A stretch of DNA of 64,000 nt from Vandiemenella viatica (taxonomy: Eukaryota; Arthropoda; Insecta; Orthoptera; Morabidae). Of this stretch, positions 44,126 through 55,189 are shown in pieces (position 1 is the stretch's first letter; each line of letters starts with the position of its first letter). Both the position numbers and the translations under genes were made by a program. The stretch covers positions 177,948,935 through 178,012,934 of the forward strand of contig CM061921.1 in the NCBI GenBank assembly GCA_031002005.1, read 5' to 3'. The notes beneath the pieces were generated by a model. It ran no database searches. It was not told the origin of the DNA and saw nothing but the letters and a program-made list of their open reading frames with translations.

Positions 44126-45543
44126 ACATGATCCACCATCTTTATTCTTTCGAGAGCTGAGCAGTATGTGCGTATAGTCTGTGTAAGAGTCGGGTCGGTT
44201 GGGAGGAAGACGGTTAAGGTGGAGCTACCGAGTCGGCCATCTTGGGACTTTGGTGTATGGCGCGCATCACTCTTAACATGAACTGGTAATTTTACATCAG
44301 GGGTCCGGTCGGTTCTAATATCTCTCCACAACTTGCAAACTTTTGGAAAATTATGTTCGATTCGCCAATTCAACTGTTAAATGCTATTTTGAACTTTTGA
44401 TTTTCTTTAAATAAATTTGAAATTTTCAGAAAGTGAACTGTTTTCATTTTATGGTTATCTGACAACCTTTTCTCTATTTGTGGGTTAACAAATATTGTGG
44501 CGATCTCAAGCATTTAAGTTGAGTTATCCTGGCTACATGGTCAAGTCTAAATTATTTTGTAAGTTTTCCATAGATCTGTGACATCAGGAGTTTAGTTGAG
44601 GCACTAAGGCTATACTCAACCCCGGTATCAGCCTTGGTCCTTACAAGCTAGAGGCCATACATAAAAAATATGGCCACTAGCTGTGTATAAAGAAAATGAA
44701 ACTAAGAAGTGTGACCATTTAAAAACAGTGAAATGGTGATGTTTTCAAAAAAAAAAAGGAGCAATGCAGAATGGCAGCAAGATGTCGTGTTCTGTGAAAA
44801 ACTGCGACTACAGCTATTTCCCGACAGACATGGATTGCTTATGTCAAAAATCTCACTTATGATGTCCCAGTCCACAAGGGCAAAATGCATCTGAGGCTAT
44901 AGGAATAAAATAACAGCTGTTAAGAGATGGTGTTATCATTTACAAACCTCACATTTAATGTTCCCCCATTTTGTCATAAACAGTAGTGAATGATACTGTC
45001 ATATTTTCATGTGGCTTTGCTGGATTGTTAATATTGTATTATGAAAAATATCAGTTAACTGTTGTTATCTCCACAAACTATTGCAGTTTGGAAAATGCTT
45101 TGTTCTACTTGCTTTGTAACAATAGAAATGACAACAATAGTTAATTTTATAGTTCTTAACAAATTACTAGTTCCTAATTATTAATATAATAAAACACAGC
45201 AAATTTTAATTACATTTATTGATTGAAATTACACGATAACTTTGTGAAAAGGACATCATAAATTATCAAACACATCAGTACACATCATATTCAAATGGAA
45301 AGGATAGCAATGAAAAGTAATATTGTTAACATAAGAATAAATCAACAAATCAATGACAAATTTCAACCATATATCTTCCTTCTTTTTCTTTTCTTTTTGC
45401 CATTACTAATAACTTTGGTTTCAGTTTCATTACCTTGTACACTTTTTAAATCAGCGCAGAACAAAACCTGAAAAAAAAATATATATTATATAGTATTAAA
45501 TGCTACAGTCATGTTGAAAGTGAAACTTCTTTGGAATGCCTAG
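44126..45543. other. No recognised gene
   Basis: A 120-codon minus-strand frame (44011-44373) overlaps the promoter-like stretch and has no domain. The remainder is AT-rich. Confidence 0.4.
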
Positions 45544-45785
45544 TTTTTGCTTATGGCTTTACACGTCATCGGCATCGAGGTCATTGGAGGTGGGAAAGGA
45601 TTGGGGGCAAGGAATGGGGAGGAATTCATACATGGCCTTCTAAAAGAACCACCCCGGCATTCTCACAAAGTGATTTTAGGAAACCATGGAATACCAAAAT
45701 CTGGATGTTCAGATGTGGATTCGAATCCATGTCCTCCCAAATGCAAAGCCAAAGCATTACTGCTCACCCACCATGGTTGGTTTTA
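45544..45785 (-). repeat. SINE family A, copy 5
   Basis: A minus-strand copy with the tail domain at left (GGCATCGAGGTCATTGGAGG), the body, CCAAAATCTGGATG and a B-box remnant GGATTCGAATCC. A long T run follows at about 45799-45823. Confidence 0.82.
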
Positions 45786-46099
45786 GAATGCTGTTAAGCA
45801 TTTTTTTTTTTTTTTTTTTTTTTGGCGAGTGGAGTGGTGTGGGCGAATTTGAATGAGAATGATTACGATCACATTATAGTTTTCATGCCATTTTCCAGTT
45901 TTTATATGCATTCATTTAGTATCACCATTCTATTTTTGTAAACACAACTTGCTATTATCTTGTGCTAATCTCTCATGTAACTAATAAGTGTAGCACAACT
46001 GCACATTACTTTTATTTACTTTATTGTTATCCTGTGAGACTTACTTCCCTTCTGTTAGAGTAGCAACAGAAAAATGGTCTACCAAAGGAAGTATGTTAG

Positions 46100-46720
46100 C
46101 CCCAGTTCTGTTTAATCGGTTACAGAGTCTGCCTGTCCTATATGGAACAATTCAATGCATGCCAAACAGGTGGGTGTAGTAGCTCTTAATGACACCTGCA
46201 GAATCCTAACAGGCTGCTTAAATCCACTAATGACTCCACCGCCTCACAGCAATAGCACCACCTTCAGTTTGAAGAGAAATAGCAGCAAACAAGGAAAGGA
46301 ATAAAGTAGATGACGAAAGAATTAAATTACATGGACATTTACTAGAAAGGCAAAGACTGAAATCTAGGAAAAATATCCTAAGAACATCAAAGGAACTGTA
46401 AACTAAAACTGAGAAAGCCAGGTTACAATCGTGGAAAGTTAAGGCTCCACTCCCTCTTGACTGGGGAAGTGTGCCTGAAAATTTACCAGCTGGCAATGAA
46501 AAGGGATGGCTGATATGAAAGTCTCTAAATAGTCCGAGATGTGGATTGGGCAGATGCTAGGTATACCTAGCAAGATAGGACTATCTCAGGTTGATAACAT
46601 GAAGTTTGACTGTGCAAAAGATCACAACATTCAACATGTTCCTGTGCCGACTGAGTCCAACTTCCTGCATGGAATATGACATATGAGGCATCTGAAAATG
46701 CACCAGAAGTCGATAAGTTT
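46100..46720 (+). pseudogene. LINE ORF2 C-terminal relic
   Basis: Plus-strand broken frames give NDTCRILTGCLNP, then garbled ..APPHI-like and basic text, and MWIGQMLGIPSKIGLSQVDN. They follow the order of the region after RT in CR1/Jockey-type ORF2 (NxALRxITGCLKxTP ... GRxxxxLxxWGxxxSxxCxCG). Stops throughout. Confidence 0.5.
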
Positions 46721-47519
46721 TTGTTCAGTATAATTTGATGATGTTACTGTGTAATATGTATGTTTTGAGCTTTGATGCTCAGGTATGTATATCAGATCAA
46801 AGAGCATTGAAAAATAGTAAGATTGATATTAGTTTCAGTTCACAAAGTTAACAGGAGTATTTAATATTCAATTTCAAAGTTTCTTTTGGTAATAATCAAG
46901 ATGGCCAGTGACTGCATGGAAGGGTGTTTTGACTGATATATAGCAATTAAATGTTTGTACAGAGGTATGTAATGGGTATCAAAATATAACAGACATAGGA
47001 AGTAATTTTTACAATAATAAAAGTTTTTACAGGGAAAAAAAGTTTGAAGGGGAAAGTTTAAATTTTGGTTTTATATGTTAATTTTCACGACTACACAAAG
47101 GCATATTTCAAGAAAAGAATAAGAAAAAGTGATTAGAATATTCAGACCGATGTTGTATCAAAATATTTAAAGATTTTGTCAGTCTGAAAGGTGGTTTTGT
47201 ACAGGCAGAAGGTATATAAAGGGCAGAAGGGTAGCCTCTGTACGCATTGTGTATTCAGAAAGTGATCAGATATGTGTCGCATCAGGCTGTGTGTTGTAAG
47301 CCAGGAGTGAGTGGTGTAAAATGAAGCTAAGAGTTTACAAGTGAACGATGACACAAATGTTAACTTGATGGAAAATGTGATTTTTTTACTTAATTTTTTA
47401 GAGTGAATTTTAAATTCAAGTATTTTTAAAAGTGAAAAAAAAACATTTCCCACTTATCAACAGTAATTAAAACTAGCATTGGGGATTGAATAAATTTCAC
47501 ATACAGTAAGTGAGTGAAT
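46721..47519. other. No recognised gene
   Basis: AT-rich. A GTATATAAAGG string at about 47211 could be a TATA box but nothing supports a transcript. Confidence 0.35.
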
Positions 47520-47590
47520 AACTGAAGGATGGATCTAGAAATTTCTATGGCTATATCAGAAAACTAAGGGGATGAGAAGGTATTCAGACT

Positions 47591-48770
47591 AGAGGTGGGC
47601 AAAGTGACTCACTAAAAAGAGCAGCACTCATTTCATCACTCTATGAAAAGAAATAGTTCTTTTCAACGGTTCACCAGTTCACTAGCTCAGTTTAACCCTT
47701 TCCTACCGGCTATTGGAAAAAAAGGGAAATTTAATTTCAATTATATATTTGTATAAAGGTACTTGAAATTAAACACACATATTTTTTCAAATTTTTTTTG
47801 GAACTCTAAGTGCTAATTACTAAGCCGGTACTTATAAGTACCGTCAGGGACTTTGTGTATCACATGATGTACAGAAATAGCAATTGAAATCAATTATGTT
47901 CATATTGGTATGAAAGATTTGCCTCACGATATTAAAAAAAATAATTATTTTTGCTCATTCAGACACAAACGACATTGTAGTGCAACATTTGGAATGATGT
48001 TTTTACTGTATTTTCTTCGTTCTACATATTTCACATCTTCATCAGATTTTTACAATTTAGGAACAGTTTCCAAATCTTACATTGTATTCATAGTAATGTA
48101 CCACTTGTTTTTTTTGGTCTGTATGCTGAAAACTTAGAAAATTAATTTTTTGGCAATTTCACGCAGAAATTTAAAAATAAATGTTGTCATTGTCTGATTT
48201 AATCATACAGCAATACATCAACAGGCTTAAAAATGCAGTGGACACGGGTATTGTCGAATTATATGGTGGTAAATACAGTGGTACTTATAAGTACCGTCAG
48301 GGAGGAAAGGGTTAAACAATAAGTGCAGTTATATCCCATTTGAGTGTAGTATCTGTTCGTTTTATTTACATTTAGACTGATTTCTTAGGTTAATCTCACA
48401 TTGGTTATTTTCATTTATTTTTGTATTTATTTTGAAACATTTTTGTTTCTTTAATACTACCGGATTACTTTTAGAAGTAAACAGGTTAAAATGATCTACG
48501 ACAAATCACATGAGATCTTCCCGATCTTCGGGATTTCTTATTTTTTTCAGAGCGGATTGGATAAACAATGAACGGCGTGGAACTAAGAATAAACATGGAT
48601 CGGGCGAGAGTGGCAAAGCCGAAACCGACTTATTGTCGGCGCACACTCAATTGAAGTTAAGTTTAATCGAGACCGACACACCACAGTCATTACTGCTTCC
48701 AAGAAGAACTACCATCCGTTTTTAGTGAGGGACTGCTCACTTGCTCGTTCTAAAGAACTGGTTCACTCGT
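47591..48770. mobile_element. hAT-like insertion in LINE B, right end lost
   Basis: The aligned LINE copy A lacks this segment: it joins GAGAC to ATTATAGATAAG where copy B has ~1.18 kb in between. The left end TAGAGGTGGGCAAAGTGA is a typical hAT terminus. The right end holds a loosely similar inverted stretch (AAGAACTGGTTCACTCG on plus) but not the expected CCACCTCTA, so the last bases and the 8-bp duplication seem lost. Its left part is interrupted by the piggyBac-like MITE. Confidence 0.6.
47696..48311. mobile_element. piggyBac-like MITE, 616 bp
   Basis: TTAA flanks both ends (47692-47695, 48312-48315), and the ends read CCCTTTCCTACCGG and, on the other strand, CCCTTTCCTCCCTGACGG. A perfect 16-bp palindrome GGTACTTATAAGTACC plus GTCAGGGA occurs at 47827-47850 and again, directly repeated, at 48280-48303 next to the right end; such sub-terminal repeats are usual transposase-binding sites. 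No transposase is present. Confidence 0.85.
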
Positions 48771-50269
48771 GCTATTGTAGATAAGAACAGAGTTGAAATC
48801 ACTGAGGATTTTAAAATTGCAGAGATACTGAATGACTGGTTTAGTGAGACAACTAGGGACTACCATCCTGTGATAAGAGGGAATTAATCAGACTCCCTAA
48901 AAGTATACACGAGGAAACTAGAAAATTTGAAATAGATTCTCAGGACATTATGAAGGAACTCAGAAAGCTAAAAAACATAAAGGGGCTGGTCTAGATAATA
49001 TTACTACAGACGTATTAAAGATTGTGGGATACGATATTGTATCTTACCTTGAAATTTAATTTAAAATGAGTTTGGAGTCTTGCTGCTTACCAGAGGATAC
49101 GAAAAGAACGATAGTTGTACCGGTTCATAAAGGAGGGGTTACAAATAGGGTTGGAAATTATAGGCTAATTAGTTTGACATCAGTGATAGGCAAAATGGTG
49201 GAGCAACTATATCAGAAATGTCTGTGTGGAGTGAAACTGATTTTCAGATTGACAACATGACTTTAGGCAAGGATATTCATGTGAATCTCGGATGGTGGGC
49301 TACATGCAAGATATTTCAGATGAATTGGACAAGGGAGGCCAAGTTGACAGTGTGGCACTAGAGCTTGCTAAGGCATTTGATAGAATGGGCCATACAATGG
49401 TTTTAAATAAACTGAAATCTATTCGGCTGGATGAAAAAGTTACTTGCTGGGTAGAGGAAGTCTTAAAAGCCAGAAAGCAAAGTAGGAAATACATTACCAA
49501 GAGAGGTAGAAGTAAATATGGGAGTGCCACAGGGTAGTGTATTGGGACCATTGCTGTTTATTATTCTAATGAATGTGTTGATGGGTTACGGTCAGAACTT
49601 AGGTTTTTTGCAGATGATATAATGGTATACAATAGGATCAAAACAGCTGCAGGGTGACCAGGATAGAATATCTTAATGGGTAGGTCAGTAATGGAATGAA
49701 GATAAATTGCAACAAGAGTCAGCTTTCACGTACACAGATAAAAAAAAAAACTAAAGGTTAATTATGATTATAGGGTGGGGTCAGAATTGCTTGTTGAAAG
49801 CTTGAAGTGTAAATATCTTAGCATAATGTTTGATAACAAACTCAACTGGGCAGAGCACGTTGGGCAGGTGGCAGGAAAAGGTTACAGAACCCTCCATTTA
49901 CTGGAGGGTGATGACAGGATGTACCAGAGAAATTAGGGAATAGGGTTACAAAATATTGGTCAGACCATTGGTATGGTGGTGTAGTTTGGGACCCACATTT
50001 TGGTTGTCAAATACAAGAGTTGGAGGGTGTGCAAAGAAGAGCTGCTAAATTTGTTTGTGCAAATTATGGCAGGGCCCTGTCAGCAACTGATATGATGAAA
50101 AAGCTGGATTGGGAGTCATTGGAGGTGGGTTAAGAGTGTGCTGGGAATGGATAGGACATAATTATGTTGGTGATGGGGCTTGGAGAGATATTGGTCAAAG
50201 AATTAGGAATAGTGCATGGAAGGGGAAAGGCGGCCATGACCATAAACTGGTACTCAATTTCATGTATAA

Positions 50270-51963
50270 GCCCCTTAAAGCCCAAGTGGTGTAAGTCCAA
50301 TTTTTGTTTTTTTGGAGTTGATGTTTCAGAAGTGTTCAGCAAGTTGCATTCTATTTAAAGCACAAGTGGTGTAAATTCTAGTTCCCTTAACAACCTCATA
50401 GTTAGCAGCACTAGTTTATGCAGTCAATGCAGCCATCTGTTGGGTAAAAGCTAAAGTGGTGTATATTGGAGATACACCACTGTGCCTGTAACTGTTTGCA
50501 GTTCAACCACTTGTTGCTCATCTAGAAATGTTGTAACCAGGTAAACTAAAAAACATTTTAATAACCTAGATGTAAAAGATTTAAGTTTTGATGTGTCATT
50601 ATGAGCAGTGATGAGAGCAGTGTTAGTGAGCCAAACATTTTGGCAGATATTGGAGCAAGTGATGAATGTATTCCAGCAGATTCTGAATTCATCTTCGCCA
50701 AGCAGAAGAAGCTCATAATGCCGTGAATGAGGGCACTCAACAGTCCATTAATAATAGCTCTTACTATACATTTTCCTATGATTTGGAAAAGTCTCTTCCT
50801 TTTCCTAAACTATCATGTCAAGTGGCCTATTACAAATGCAATAATGTTTATAATTTGGGACGCCATGAGCTTTCCTCAAAATTAGGATTTATGTATTGTT
50901 GTAATGAAATAAATGGATCACAAAGTTCCCAAGAAATTAGTGCATGTTTGGTCAAGCACATTGAAAACAGGGCTTCAGCTGCGAAAAATGTTTTAATGTA
51001 TAGTGACACCTGTGTCAAGCAAAATAGAAACTGGAATGTTGCCATGGCTATGAAACTGGTTCTGAGTGAAGATAATAACATTGAAGTTATTGACCAGAAG
51101 TTTATGAGAAGTGGTTATTCTTATTTGCCCAATGACTGTGATTTTGCCTCAATAGCAAACTACAGCAGTATTTAGCAGATATATCGTCCCAATGATTGGT
51201 ACAGGTATACTGTCGTTGCAAAATCTAGGAAAAAAAATCCTTTTTACATAACAGTGATGACTCATGATGACTTTTTGCATGTTGGAAATCTTTTACAACA
51301 TATCACCAAAAGAAAGGTTGATACAGAAAAACATCCTTTATCATTGCTACAAATGCAGTGGATCCAGTATCGAAAGGAAGAAACATTTTCAATTTTTTTC
51401 AAAGAAATGCCCTTTTCAGAACTAAACTTCAAACCTGGACCTAAAAGAGGCAGACCTGTTAATCTTACTAATGTATCTCAAGAATAACTGTACAGAAATC
51501 AAAGATCTGTAACAAAAAAGAAGAAAAAGGATATGCAAGACATGTTACCATTCATTCCACCCATCTGTCATCCTTACTTTTATAGTCTATCGACTCAAGA
51601 TGATGCTGCAGACATTGGGCCACTAGATGCAGAGTAAGAAGTGTATAAACAGTAGAATAAAAAATAGATGATGCAGTAAAATACTGTATTTTTTCCCCCT
51701 TCTTTAAAGAGAATCTGTTCCCTGTTTATATCACAAGTGGTGTAACTCCAAACAAAGCCCCCCCCAAAAGCCCCCAAAAAGGGGGGCTTTTTAAAAGTTT
51801 TTAAAACTGCCAGCATAAGTTAGAATAACTCTTTAATGATACATTGTTGAGAAAAAAACTTCAAAATATATAAAACGAATTTTTTTATTAAAACTGCAGT
51901 AAAACATTAATTTTCTCGAAATTTGATTCATGTGAGTTACACCACTTGGGCTTTAAAGGGCTC
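50270..51963 (+). mobile_element. DNA transposon of unusual family (DUF7869-like)
   Basis: A 1694-bp element inserted in LINE B. The ends GCCCCTTAAAGCCCAAGTGG and (opposite strand) GAGCCCTTTAAAGCCCAAGT form an inverted repeat of roughly 28 bp continuing through GTGTAA. GTATAA lies on both sides (50264-50269, 51964-51969). Removing the element with one GTATAA puts the LINE reading frame back in phase, which supports a 6-bp duplication. The motif AAGTGGTGTAA recurs inside at 50284, 50364, 50454 (partial, with an inverted TACACCACT at 50473) and 51735, as expected for transposase-binding sites. A C/G hairpin lies at about 51755-51790. Confidence 0.85.
50601..51637 (+). pseudogene. Transposase-like protein, DUF7869-type, broken
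   Basis: The frame starts MSSDESSVSEPNILADIGAS at 50601, then shifts frame near 50705 and reads YYTFSYDLEKSLPFPKLS, VAYYKCNNVYNLGRHEL, SACLVKHIENRASAAKNVLM, YSDTCVKQNRNWNVAMAM, VIDQKFMRSGYSYLPNDCDF (to a stop at 51173), NDWYRYTVVAKSRKKN, and RYRKEE..SIFFKEMPFSEL up to PKRGRPVNLTN. The blocks FDLEK-LPxP, YNLGxH, YSDTCxxQNRN and DQKFxxSGxxxLPND are those I associate with DUF7869-type proteins, probably DDE transposases (a family assignment from memory). One frameshift and two in-frame stops kill it. Full-length relatives are longer, so the middle N-terminal part seems deleted. Confidence 0.7.
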
Positions 51964-52226
51964 GTATAATGGATTGGGAAAATTTTCTTTTGTTGGTAAG
52001 TGTGTCAGGGATTTCAACAAATTACCGTGCAGTGATGAATAATTTACCAAAAACAACTAAGGAATTTAAAATTAAAGTTTGTAAATCGGAAAAGTAAATG
52101 GGGGAGGAATTTTAACACTCCAATTATAAAAGTAATTTTAAAAATATATATAAAAAGGGGTAATTAGATGACTAGGGGAATTGCCACTGGAGCGTTAGCT
52201 CTATCACAATTAAAATTAATAATAAT

Positions 52227-52629
52227 TAATGTGCACCATTTACATGTCTGTAAAGTAACCTGCAACTTCAAATTAAAGGTCCAAAGCCAATTTAACTTTA
52301 AAACTGTGCTGTAAACTGATATCAGAAAGTGTTTGAATATTTCACAATAATGCAGTCAACTATACGTCACATTTTGAACTTTATTTGAAGAGTGAATAAT
52401 CATGTCTTGAAGGAGATGGCAATCAAATGTAAGAGGAAAGAACATTATTTCATATTGAACCGCTAAATTTGGACATACTCTATTACAGCATAGACGCAGT
52501 CCTAGATTACAAGCAGAAACATTAGAAGTACAAGCAACAACTTCTTTGTGACATTACACATCCTTTCAAATAATCTCCACAATCTATTCGTCCATGGTTT
52601 GCCCATTGGACTAATGGTTGTCTATAAAG
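52227..52629. other. No recognised gene
   Basis: AT-rich sequence between LINE B and the hAT element. Confidence 0.4.
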
Positions 52630-52637
52630 GTTTGGAC

Positions 52638-53801
52638 TAGGGATGTAACAGATATCTGCATCTGCAAGTGCATGAAATCCTACATCCGCTTTCACATCCA
52701 CAATTTTTAATGTAGATGTATAGTGGATGTTTTGTTTACATTGCAATATATATTATTGTTTTCTCTTTATAAGAGATCCTGTACATCATTACTTAGCAAC
52801 CAACAAAGTGGTTGTTTTTTCTGATGATCTTGCTATGAAAGTAACAGTGAACTGAATGGTGTTAACCAAAGCGACGAATTTACAAGTTTAAACTTGCATG
52901 TAAAGTAAAGCGGCCTATTCACGGACCAACTTATAAGACATCCGTGTAGAACTACTGTAGGATGCGCTCACCAATTCACTCTAATAGAAGGGGTCCAACA
53001 AAATGTTCCAAGCAATCCTTTCCCACCCATACTTTCTCGCAGCACACCATGTGTCCTTATCGCACACTCGTAGGATGTTTCCTCCAATATCTATTGTTGG
53101 ACAGCAAGAACTCGTTTTGGTTACCTGGGAGTCCAACACATCCTACATGTAGTCCTGTAACCCCTTTCAGTGCCATCAAGAGTTCTTCATTGAAAATCAG
53201 ATCACAAGAGTGGTGAGAAGGTGGATGGCGGGCACGGAACCAAGTGTGGTGGGTGAGCGTTAACGCTCTAGCCTTGAATTCGGGAGGATGTGGGTTCGAA
53301 TACCTGTCTGGGCATCCAAATTTGGGTTTCCCATGGTTTCCCCAAATCACTTCAGGCGAATGCTTCCTTTAAAAGGCCATGGCCAAATTCCTTCCCATTC
53401 CTAGCCCGGATCCTTTTACACCGCTAATGACCTCAACGTCAATGACGCTTGAATTAGTCGAGCCACAAACTTCACAAAGTTCATACGATAAAGATTGGTT
53501 TTAGACACGTGAATGGTTATGTAAATAATTTAGTTCACTTGTGAAATCATCCCACATTTTTTGCTGTTGAATGAGGAGGCAAAAATAAATGATTATGGCA
53601 GTATGATATGGAAATAGACTATAATTAAGAAAAAAAATTGGCATAAAATATAGTTATTTTGATTTTAAATTTATTTTTTATAAACTATTAATATAACATA
53701 AAATATTAATATCTAAATAATTATAAATTTATTTTTCCTCCTCTGCATCTGCTTCCGCGGGTGTCAAGCACTGAACATCCGCATCAGCCGTTACAACCCT
53801 A
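52638..53801. mobile_element. Non-autonomous hAT element carrying a SINE
   Basis: The ends TAGGGATGTAACAGATA and (opposite strand) TAGGGTTGTAACGGCTGA are hAT-like. A perfect 8-bp duplication GTTTGGAC lies at 52630-52637 and 53802-53809. The sub-terminal regions both contain GCATCTGC/GCATCCGC-type inverted blocks. No transposase frame is seen. The SINE at 53237-53455 accounts for part of the 1164-bp length. Confidence 0.85.
53237..53455 (+). repeat. SINE family A, copy 6, inside hAT element
   Basis: Full-length copy: A-box-like TGGGTGAGCG, B box GGTTCGAATAC, CCAAATTTGGG, CCATGGTTTCCCCAAATCACT and the tail domain CTAATGACCTCAACGTC. The tail end is diverged and no clear target duplication remains. 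Confidence 0.85.
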
Positions 53802-53809
53802 GTTTGGAC

Positions 53810-54027
53810 CTTTTCTTTGATGTTTTGAGTGCCCACACGAGTTCTCTTATCACTCGATCTGTGCAAAACTATCCCTCAGCCTGTCACTCTGCCTGTTGGT
53901 TGTCATAATGTCTCTTTGTAGTCCATGCCTCTACAGTTTCAAATTTGTCCCACCTTCTTGCTAACTCAACAGTTGTAAAATTATTACTATTGGCCTATTT
54001 CCTAAAGTAGAGGATACCTGTCCTATT
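53810..54027. other. No recognised gene
   Basis: Flank between the hAT element and the next LINE relic. Confidence 0.35.
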
Positions 54028-54500
54028 TCAAAAGGATATATTACAATGGAAGTACATATTGACAAGAATTACACTACCACAGTTAGCATTAAGTTCCACA
54101 AATTTTGTATGTTCATCACAGAGGTGTCCTATCTTGATGACATTAACTTCTCTGTATAGCACAATTATTGGTGTCATAGGGTTTCCAAATGTTGACATTA
54201 TTTGTGACAACACCAGCATCAAAATTTTCCTGGAGATATATGGCATCACATTCGAAGTTCCTCCGCCAGCTTTCTTACTTTGAGCAATGCCATGTTACTT
54301 TTCCTGGTGTTCAGTTGTGCAATTAATAGCTTAAAAAACATTTTAACACTTATGGATATCTGTTGTGGAAATTGCACTATGCCCATGGAAGTTTTGGATC
54401 GAAGAATACACACCCATGAGTTAATACATACTGTGATATATCCAATCAGCATCAAAATTTTAATTCCTTGTTTCAAAGACCTTGTGCACAAGAGCAAGAA
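54028..54500 (-). pseudogene. LINE endonuclease relic (R1-like)
   Basis: On the minus strand, LLIAQLNTRKSNMALLKVRK then LAEELRM is the N-terminal LN.RKS start of an R1-group endonuclease. Further on IIVLYREVNVIKIGHLCDEH leads to VELNANCGSVILVNMYF, the YRPPNVN...GDFN region with both signatures decayed. Same family as 36545-36870. Confidence 0.6.
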
Positions 54501-55189
54501 ATTTGGAAGTATCTGATCGATTTTAGATGTATTTAATCATTGGCCTCTAGCTGGGAGAGGGTTATGTATTTACAAGTTGGATGCACTATTCGGATTAGAT
54601 GTCTTGGAGCCTCCTTGAATAAACAAGTATTAAATTTGTTTTGAAATAGCAATAATATATTTTTGGATCTATATCAGTGTGTCTATTTGACATGATAAAT
54701 TAATAAGATGTTCCACCATTATTGGTGTGGGTCATGTTCAAGCCTGTTTGGTCTGCCAGTATCCCATCGCAGACCACCACTATTTACAAAAAGTTCCCAG
54801 GATTGCTTGCAGAAGTTGAAGAAATTTCATTCATCTGTACTGTGAGGTCATCAGTTTGCATTCCAGTATCCTGCTTTTTACTGTTGGCATTTTAGGGCGC
54901 ACCGACATTTAGGTCATTAGCAGCTTCTTACTGTTCTTTTGCACGTTTGGTTTTTCCCTGTAACACACAGTGTTCTTTTGTTCCATTTCTGTCTTGAAAA
55001 AAGGGGGGGGGGCGGAGATTCCCTTTCATTTTCTTAGTTTGCTATCCAATTACTACCTTGACTATTTCCCTAATAACATTTGCTGGCTGAAAGTATATAT
55101 CATTTGCCATATATATTCCTTGTAGTAGAATATCTTTAAGCAGTCATGCTAACTGGTAAGAAAGACACACTTTGCACTTAATGTTGCAG
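54501..55189. other. No gene; SINE tail scrap at ~54893-54925
   Basis: TTTTAGGGCGCACCGACATT followed by TAGGTCATTAGC repeats the 3' domain seen at 61063-61103, a truncated SINE end. A G run lies near 55000. Confidence 0.45.

Larger units (their letters stand above)
47520..52226 (+). pseudogene. LINE copy B, ORF2 relic split by nested insertions
   Basis: Same family as copies A (40680) and C (56775). Pieces in order: ARNFYGYIRKL-like text (47526-47590); after an inserted hAT-like element, AEILNDWFSETTRD (48780-48870), ELRKLKN..GAGLDNITTDV, MSLESCCLPEDTKRTIVVPV and GNYRLISLTSVIGKMVEQL (49066-49210). Then ALELAKAFDRMGHTMVLNKL (RT motif A, 49350-49410) and MGVPQGSVLGPLLFIILMN (about 49515-49575), then, after a second insertion at 50270-51963, CVRDFNKLPCS and NNLPKTTKEFKIKVCKSEK. 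The 3' end CTATCACAATTAAAATTAA matches copy A. Frameshifts inactivate it. Confidence 0.85.

Noticed and set aside
44011..44373. 120-codon minus-strand frame as a gene
   Set aside because: No domain. It overlaps a GC-richer promoter-like stretch that lowers stop frequency.
50270..51963. Calling this element piggyBac because TTAA occurs in both ends
   Set aside because: The inverted repeat extends outside the TTAA to GCCCC/GGGCTC. GTATAA flanks it, and LINE frame restoration favours a 6-bp duplication.
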